A DNA stretch of 64,000 nucleotides from Cenococcum geophilum 1.58 (Eukaryota > Ascomycota > Dothideomycetes > Gloniales > Gloniaceae), in assembly GCA_001692895.1 (NCBI GenBank), contig KV748221.1, positions 1,281,056-1,345,055 of the forward strand, in the 5' to 3' direction. The notes below the pieces were generated by a model. The model saw nothing but the letters and a program-made list of their open reading frames with translations. It made no database searches and had not been told where the DNA came from. Shown here one piece after another: positions 56,946 to 64,000 of the stretch. Made by a program: the position numbers and the translations under genes. The number at the start of each line of letters is the position of its first letter. The stretch's first letter is position 1.

Positions 56946-59784
56946 AAATATAATTATAATTTAAAACCGATATCTAATTCCTCTACTTTAAAAAACGCTT
57001 AACTACTTAGTAAAAGCACGATACTTTATAAAGCTTAATATAGTTACTACCTTTAATTAAATCCGTGTTTGTAAAGGAGATAAGAAGTATATAGCTTTTT
57101 ATATATAATAGGGACTTTTTAAATACCTAGTAATGCTATTTAGTATAAAGAACGGTCTTAGTATATTTTAGTAATATATTAACAATATTCTTCGCAAATT
57201 CCTTAATATATTTATTACCGCGTATATTAATAATATATTAATTTATTTGTCTTTGCTTTCTAAATATTAGAAGCACGTCTAAATAGTCCTTAAACGCCTG
57301 CGAGACGCGGGCTTATTATGCGATATTAAGAAATACAAGTTCCACGCGTCCGAAGTTACGTACTTAGGCCTAATTATATCCCGTAACGGAATTAAAATAG
57401 ACCCTAAGAAAATCGCTACAATTATAAACTAGGAAAGTCCTAGTAGTATATAAAACATCTAAGAATTTCTAAAATTTGCAAATTTTTATTATTAATTTAT
57501 TAATCACTTCTTAAAAATTGTTTAGCTATTAGTAAACTTAATAAGGAAGAATATAAGATTTAAATAGACTACTAAATATAAATAAGCCTTTAACGACCTA
57601 AAATATTGTTTTATAACTGCTTTAATTCTTACCTACTTTAATCTAGACCTTAAATATATTGTTAAAACAGACTCGTCTAATTATATACTAGGAGGAATGT
57701 TATCGCAATATAATAAAAACGGCGAGCTACGCCCAGTAGCCTTTCTCTTCTAAAAATTTACCCTTACTAAATTAAACTATAAGATATATAATAAGGAACT
57801 GCTTATAATTATTAAATTCTTTAAACAATGGCGTCTAGAACTTAAAGGATTATTATTCCTAATATGCATATTAACGGACTATAAAAACCTACAGTACTTT
57901 ATAACTATAAAGCAATTAATATAACGCTAAATTCGTTGGGCCGAATACCTCTTATAATTTAACTTTAAGATTATGTACTAACCTAATAAACTTAATTAGA
58001 AGCCTAACTTATTAATATAATAATTATAAGATTTACTTATAAACGCCTCTAACGAACGGATTATAAATTAATTATAAATTCTGCTGCCCCCTAAACGCTT
58101 TAAGAAACTACGCCCTATATTTCTAAATATAGAGCTTAATAGAAATAAATTAGAAGTTAATAAATAGGAAATAGAAATTAATAAGCTAATAGAATATAAA
58201 TATAAGAATAACGTATAGATAATAGATATAATAAAAGCAATTTAAATAGGAAAACGATAGTATAAGGATATTATACTTACTAAATGCGAAATTTAAAATA
58301 ACCGATTATACTATTAATAGAAGATAGTAGTTCCGAATTCCGAACCTTTATAATTTAAGATACTTAGATTCGTATATAACTCCCTAGTAGTAGGATATTT
58401 TAGCCATATAAAGACTTATAAGATTGTTTAACAAGTATACTACTAGCCTATAATGCATAACTACGTACGAAAATACGTTTAAGTATATAGGATATGCGTG
58501 CATAGAAAGACCTCTTATATAAAAAAGTAAGGAGTACTTTAACTACTACCAATTCTAATACAAAGATAGCGCAATATCTTAATTAACTTTATAGTCGACT
58601 TACCTAGCAGTAATAGGGTTATAAATGTTATAGTAGTCGTTAACTATCTTATAAAAATATAATATATAATCCCCATAAACTTAATTAATATAATATTAGT
58701 AGCCGAATGTTTTATTAAGCACGTCTTTAAGCTATACGGACTTCCTAACTTAATAATATCCAACTATAGAAGCTAGTTTATTTTAGACTTCTAACAAGCT
58801 CTATATAAACAATTAAGCATTTAAACATAACTCTTAACTATATTTTATCCAGAGATAAATAGTTAAACTAAAATTATAAACGCGATTATAGAACAATACC
58901 TATAAATATACTACTCCTACCTATAAGATAACTGGGGAAAATGGCTGCCTTTAGCTAAGTTTACTATAAATAATATAATAAATATATTAATAGGTGTAAC
59001 ACCGTTTTACGCGGCCTATGGATAAAACCCTTAACTTAGATTTAAACTATAACCCAAAATTAATATAATAGGACCCACGATTAAACGGATTTAGTTAATT
59101 AACGTATATAACTTTGCTAATTAAATAAAGCAGTTAATGGAACTATTATAAAGTAAATTAACGTACGCTTAAACGGTATAGGAATGGCATATAAATAAAG
59201 GACGAGCTCCTGTATAGGACTTTAAAAAAGGTAATATAGTTTACTTAAATACACGAGACCTAAAGACTTAATAACCCTTAAAGAAACTTAATTGGAGGTT
59301 TGCGGGCCTATATTAAGTTAAGAAGAAACTAAGCCTATACGCCTATAAGCTTAGACTGCTAACTAAAATAAAAATATACCTAACGTTTTATATAAGCTTA
59401 CTATAACCTTTAAAAGGTAAACCTTTAACTTATAAAGTGCCGCTACTACCCCCTATAATTATTAATAACGGTAACGGTTCTTACTTTATTAACTTAATTA
59501 ATAATATGCAATAGAAAACACAATCTAAATGATTTAAACTTTTTATTAAGTAAAAAGAATATAAAATACAAACCTAGGAAACCTATAACCAGATTAAAGC
59601 CAACGCGCCATCCTTAGTAAAAGAATTCTATAAGGACTATTCTTCGCGGCCTACTTTAGCTAGGTAGACACAATATAAAGGTAAATAATTACCGCCTAAT
59701 ATAAATATACAAAAACTAATAATAAGAACTTAAAATATATTACAACGTTTATAATACGGTTACGTAATATATAAGATATTAAGG

Positions 59785-59966
59785 AACTTTAACTAGCGGT
59801 TAAAGTTATCTAATTAGTTAGATTTACCTTGCTAAGACCTACTATAAAGATATTAGTTTAGCTTACCGTCTTAACCGAGCTAATAGTAATTTTCTATACT
59901 GGGCATAGAAAATCCTAATTAGCCTATTTAACAATTAAAACCAGTAAAACCCTATACTACTACCCA
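59785..59966 (+). repeat. Hairpin/palindrome module, copy 4 (in Gypsy-F)
   Basis: The 23-bp palindrome comes first (59785-59807, AACTTTAACTA / GCGGTTAAAGTT), then TCTAATTAGTTAGATTTACC, then the hairpin at 59888-59914. Order and orientation are the exact reverse of copy 1 in Gypsy-A. It lies between the chromodomain end and the polypurine tract. Confidence 0.7.
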
Positions 59967-60034
59967 ACGCAAAAATATAACACGCGATAAGTTATAAGTC
60001 TTAACTAAAATTAAATTATTTAGACCTTCAGCTA

Positions 60035-60392
60035 AAAGGGGGGGTACTATAATAGGACTAGCCTAGTTATAGTAGGAATATCTTAATAAAACACTTAATA
60101 GATAAATTTTAACGCTTTAACCAAATTCTGCTAAATTCTACTAGCTTAATTGACTTCTACTAAATTCTACTAGATTAATTGAATTCTACTAAAGTCTGTT
60201 AAAGACCGCGTACGTATATACGCACGCATTAACCACTAAGCCCCTAACTATTTAATTATACAATTCTTTTGTTATTCCCTTTCTCTTCTTTACGCAACGT
60301 CTTGTTCTTAGCAAGAGCTATATACCCTTAGATTTAGATAGAATTTATATCATTCCTTTAAATCTTCCCTAAAGTCTCTTCGCGCCCTTATA
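60035..60392 (+). repeat. Gypsy-F polypurine tract and 3' LTR
   Basis: AAAAGGGGGGGGTAC at about 60034-60047, then the LTR 60048-60392 starting TATAATAGGACTAGCC (RIP-altered TGTAACGGGACTAGCC). Same 345-bp length as the 5' LTR. Confidence 0.9.
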
Positions 60393-63300
60393 AACCCAAC
60401 CTAAGGGGAACTGTAAAAATTGTAGTAAGCTAGGATATTAGTGGCGGCAATGCCTAGAGTAGTAATAGTAATAGTAGCCGCCTCCTAACTATATAAGCGC
60501 CATCTCTACGCTAGAAAAAGGTAAGCGCCCTTAGAGCCCCTTATACCTATAGGGTATAAGCTACTACTAAATTATAAGGAAGCTATTATTATCTTAGGAG
60601 AAGTCCTATCTAAGCAGACCTAGAAGGAGACCTTAATAATACTTAATTATAGCGCTAAAGTAAGTATAATTAATTAGCGATTTGTAATAAAATATAACTT
60701 TAAAACACTAGATATAAAATTACCTACCTACTCTTAGTTAAATAAAACTTAGGTATATTACTATAAAGCCTATAAGGTACCCCTAAGAATAAAAAACAGC
60801 TAGGGCAGGATTAGGGAAGTAACTCTTATCTACTATAAAATGGCTAACGCATCCCCTACTATTACCCTAGATATACTAGGGTTAAAAAAGGCCTAACTTC
60901 TTATTAACTATAAGGTAAAGGCGTAGTAATAGAAGCTAGATGGCTTATCCCTATTACTATAAACCCCTAAGGGTTTTACGGAGTCTCTTTAGACGGAATC
61001 TAGGGTCTTTGCCCTAGTAATTACTAGATTAATACCTAGTAAGTAAGATAACAGCAGCTTACTGGTCCTTCCCCTATAGTTAAAAGAAGTTAGTAATATC
61101 TTCTTATATATGAAAGCAGGAAAGCTACCCTAATACTACTAGGGCAATTATACTATTGACCTAAAAAAGGGATAGGAGGTTCCGTATAGGCCGCTTTATA
61201 ACCTTTTAGTTAAGGAGCTAGAGGTACTAAGGGAGTACTTAAATAACGCCTTAGCTAAAGGCTAGATCTAACTAAGTACTAGTCCTGTAAGGGCACCTAT
61301 CCTATTTATACTAATAAAGGATAAGAAGCTGTGGCTCTATATAGACTATAAAGGCCTTAATAAGGTAATAATTAAAAATTGTCTTACACTACTATTAATT
61401 AGTAAGACCTTAGACCGCTTAGTAGGTTCTAAAATCTTTACTAAGTTAGACCTAACGAATGCGTATTACCGCCTTCGCATCCATTAGGGCGATAAGTAGA
61501 AGACAGCGTTCCGTATACATTACGGTCACTTTAAGTATTTAGTTTTACCTTTTAGGTTAACCAATAGACCAGCGACCTTTTAGGGCTATATTAATTAAGC
61601 CTTATTAGGACTAATAGACGTCTTCTATATAGTCTACCTTAATAATTTTTTAATTTTTTCAGAAAATCCAGAGGAACACTAGCGCTACATATTAGAAGTG
61701 CTACGTAAGTTATAGCAATATTAACTATATACAAACCTTAAGAAGTACAGGTTTGGCGTATAAGAGGTTAAGTTCCTAAAATACATTATTAGCCTTAAAG
61801 GCGTAGCGATAAATCCTAGCTGGGTAGAAGCTATTACTAAGTAAGAGAGCCCTTAATCCTATAGGGATGTCTAGGTCTTTTTAGGTTTTATTAACTTCTA
61901 CCACTAGTTTATTTATAAGTACTCTACTATTACAAAGCCTATTACTAATCTCCTTAAGGGAGTAAAGAACGGCCGTAAAGCTAGGCCTTTTAGTTAGCTA
62001 GAAGAGGCAGAGTAGGCAATATACCGGCTCTACAACGCCTTTATAACGGCGCCACTTCTATAATACTATATACTAGGCTTACCAATACAGTTAGAAACTA
62101 ATGCCTCCATATAAGGCCTAGCAGCAATTATATTATAGCTATTTAAAGACAGCCTTTAGTATCTAATAGCCTTCTAGTCTAGGAAGCTTTTATTAGTAAA
62201 GCGTAATTATAAGACCCATAATTAAGAGCTACTAGCTATTGTAGAGGCTTTTAAGCATTGGGGGTACTATATTAAGGGGCTATTAAGCCGCCTAGAAGTG
62301 CTTATAGATTATAATAATCTAAAGGGTTTTATAAAAGTAAAAGCCCTTAATAGGCGGTAAGCTAGATAGGCTATAGCATTAGCTGCCTATAACTTTATAA
62401 TTAAGTATAGGGTGGGAAAAAATAAACCCTATAGACGCGCTATTAAGGTGACCCCTAGGCGTAGGGGGTCCGCTAGAAGAAAACACTATACTACTATTAC
62501 TTTAAAGGACTTTAGAAATATAGGGCCACTAACTAAAATAAAAGTCCTATTAGGTATATAAGAAAGCGAGCCTTTTATAGAGGCGTTATTTTTATAGCTA
62601 TAAGCTAGTGACCTAATGGCAGTACGCCTAGGTAATATAGTATTATAGTTTAACTAGGTGTTATGGAAGTGGGTATAAGCTAGAATACAATGTACTAAAC
62701 GGGGTAGTAATTAAAGAAGGCTACGTACGCGTAACTATGCGTAGTTAATATAAAGACATTTGGATGTAGAATAGAATAGAATAGGTTAGGTACGGGTATA
62801 AATAGGGGTTGTAAGGGAACGTGCGTAGGTGTTTTAGGACGAACGTGAGCATGGGTTAAGAACGTCAAAACGCGCAGAGACGTGAGAACGTGTGAGTCCT
62901 GTAATACTAGGTAACCTGCACGTATATTATTAAGTAGCGCGTAATAAGGACCTAGGTTAGAGAAGTAAGTACTTAAGAAAGTGCTTATAAGTCTAGTACG
63001 GAAACAGTTATTAAGCTTATTAAAGGACTTTAGACTAAAGATAACTTTATGCTATAAAAGCATAGCGACAGCATAGATACGGCGAGACGCTGTTAACGCG
63101 CCCGCTTAAAGCTAGTATGGTAGTTTAATTCCGCTAAACTACTTTATTACTATAGGAGGTTATATATACCCCTAGACCTAGCAGTTTATATAGAGCTCCT
63201 ATAGATCTACTATAATAATNCCCTAGCTAGCCACTTTGGTAAGAAAAAACTTTAGATCTACTCTTGCGTAAGTACTACTAGCCTAGTATAAATACGGATG

Positions 63301-64000
63301 TTGCGAACTATATCTCTACCTATAATATATGCTAACGTATATATACGCCTTAATATCGCCCTTATAGTAAGCTCTAAGCGCTATCTTACCTAAAACAGCT
63401 ATAGTAGGAGATTATAATAGACTTTATTATAGGCCTACCACCTAGTAGATAAGGCGATAGGGTATATAATGCGATATATATAGTAGTTGACCGCTATACT
63501 AAAATAGCCCTATATCTGCTAATAGTAAAAACTATTACTATAACTAAACTTGCGGAGCTCTTCCTTAATAAAGTAGTACGCTGTTTTAGAATCCCTAAAG
63601 GGATTATATCTAATTATAGCAGTACCTTTACTAGTAAGTTCTGGTTAAAGCTATACTTTACTATAAAGATAAAACGCAAGCTAAGTACGGCCTTTTACCT
63701 GTAAACGGATGGGTAAATAAAACGCTAGAACTAAGCCCTAGAGTATTACCTCTGTATATTCTATAACAAAAAGCAGAGTAACTAGGTAGGCCTCTTATTA
63801 CTAGCTAAATTTGTCTATAATAATACTAAATATAATATAATAGGTATAAGCCCGTTCTATACTTACTATAGGTTTTACCCGTATCTAAAATATAAGGTTA
63901 AGGCGGATAATAGTAGTTCTATCCTAGCCGCCTCTAAGAGGATTAAAAGAATATCCCTTAAACGCGAAGCGCTGGCGAAATGCTAGGAAAGCGCTATTAA
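60393..64000 (+). pseudogene. Gypsy-G gag end and pol, truncated by window
   Basis: After the zinc knuckle (60412-60453) a much-degraded protease region follows, then RT at about 61140-61700: VRAPILFILIKDKKLWLYIDY, KVIIKN, FTKLDLTNAYYRLRIH, and a YxDD box degraded to VYLNNF. RNase H at about 62060-62420 (LETNASI, HNQELLAIVEAF). The solo LTR interrupts at 62659. Integrase at about 63150-64000: IIDFIIGLPP (Asp kept), ISNYSSTFTS (Asp to Asn) and TDGQIKRQNQ (Glu to Lys), so the DDE triad is broken. One base is N at 63220. Confidence 0.85.
62659..62906 (-). repeat. Family-I solo LTR inside Gypsy-G
   Basis: 248 bp on the minus strand (plus strand TGTTATGGAAGTGGG...GAGTCCTGTAATA), flanked by a perfect CTAGG (62654-62658, 62907-62911). 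It is the reverse complement of the family-I LTRs elsewhere in the window. Confidence 0.92.

Larger units (their letters stand above)
53901..59690 (+). pseudogene. Gypsy-F pol, split by element H and a short insert
   Basis: Protease at about 53940-53985 reads LIDSEATNIGFI (DSGAT with G to E). The RT lead-in (PKEYYNLIN) stops at 54575, element H intervenes, and the frame resumes at 56567 (IFKKR...), then YGISQEELL, FIRPS, IKKSKKGLRFYINY, a 114-bp disruption at 56815-56928, KLNIVTTFN and TAYINNILIY (YxDD degraded). RNase H at about 57600-57910 (VKTDSSNYILGGML). Integrase at about 58440-59050: INFIVDLP, LIISNYRSQF (D to N), SQTKIINAII (Glu to Lys), so two catalytic residues are lost. Chromodomain at about 59455-59640 (GSYFINLINN, PSLVKEFYKDY). 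Confidence 0.88.
52251..60392 (+). mobile_element. Gypsy-F: complete Ty3/Gypsy chromovirus
   Basis: 8142 bp including nested element H (about 2 kb). Two 345-bp LTRs (52251-52595, 60048-60392) and a perfect target duplication AACCC (52246-52250, 60393-60397). Polypurine tract AAAAGGGGGGGGTAC precedes the 3' LTR. Gag, protease, RT, RNase H, integrase and chromodomain are on the plus strand. RIP load is heavy in the coding part. Confidence 0.92.
51421..64000 (+). mobile_element. Gypsy-G: Ty3/Gypsy remnant, right end outside window
   Basis: Gag lies on both sides of Gypsy-F: the left part ends ...ERSNTARGLT and the right part starts QPKGNCKNC, so the frame rejoins exactly when Gypsy-F and one AACCC copy are removed. 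Protease, RT, RNase H and integrase follow to the window end, interrupted by a family-I solo LTR. Very heavy RIP load. Confidence 0.85.

Noticed and set aside
1-64000. Alternative genetic code with TAA/TAG read as Gln
   Set aside because: Many stops fall at conserved Trp as well as Gln, conserved Cys/His/Asp are also mutated, and the truncated LINE copy has TGG/CAG/CAA where the full copy has stops. RIP explains all of this.

Overview
This window looks like a filamentous ascomycete (Pezizomycotina) repeat-rich, AT-rich block. I see no intact host gene, tRNA or rRNA in 64 kb. Nearly all of it is decayed retrotransposons: Ty3/Gypsy elements (several with a chromodomain), one Ty1/Copia element, a Tad1-like LINE in two copies, and short non-autonomous LTR elements. 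The decay has one signature. CpA and TpG are depleted, TpA is in great excess and CpG is kept; Gln and Trp codons have become TAA/TAG, while TGA is rare. This is the footprint of repeat-induced point mutation (RIP), so every long gene is a pseudogene and intact open frames are short leftovers. Working names (Gypsy-A to G, Copia-1, LINE-1, element H, family I) are mine.

Layout. 1-~5230: right part of Gypsy-A (+), probably sitting inside Gypsy-B. ~5230-17061: Gypsy-B (+), whose 3' LTR is split by a full-length LINE-1 (10469-17015, 13-bp target duplication ATCTACTTTGCTA). 17062-17444: unassigned. 17445-24541: complete Gypsy-C (-), 185-bp LTRs, target duplication CAGAA. 24547-25506: unassigned. 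25512-27852: complete 2.3-kb family-I element with a satellite-like interior, target duplication GAAAG. 27858-~49340: Gypsy-D (+), interrupted by a family-I solo LTR (31164-31406, AGAGG) and by Gypsy-E (31820-48976). Gypsy-E is itself interrupted by Copia-1 (42125-48661, -, GAAGT), which carries a 5'-truncated LINE copy (43350-44299, ATCTATCTT). ~49341-51420: mostly unassigned. ~51421-64000: Gypsy-G (+, runs off the window), interrupted by complete Gypsy-F (52251-60392, AACCC) and a family-I solo LTR (62659-62906, -, CTAGG). Gypsy-F contains the small gag-only element H (54576-56566) and a 97-bp unidentified insert with a 17-bp duplication.

How the parts relate. The interrupted reading frames join up across most insertions (for example Gly-His-Tyr / Asn-Ala-Asn in the Gypsy-D integrase and Gly-Leu-Thr / Gln-Pro-Lys in the Gypsy-G gag), which confirms the nesting independently of the target duplications. 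Gypsy-B, -C and -F and family I share a similar polypurine-tract/LTR junction, which suggests that family I is moved in trans by the chromodomain Gypsy lineage. The least expected items are: (i) a ~980-codon third open frame in Gypsy-E downstream of pol, with a possible Fe(II)/2-oxoglutarate dioxygenase-like His-x-Asp...His pattern; (ii) a ~110-bp module with a 27-bp hairpin and a nearby 23-bp palindrome, found after pol in four different Gypsy elements and in both orientations; (iii) the satellite-bearing family-I element. All coordinates were read by eye; LTR ends and target duplications are exact as read, while domain limits are approximate.
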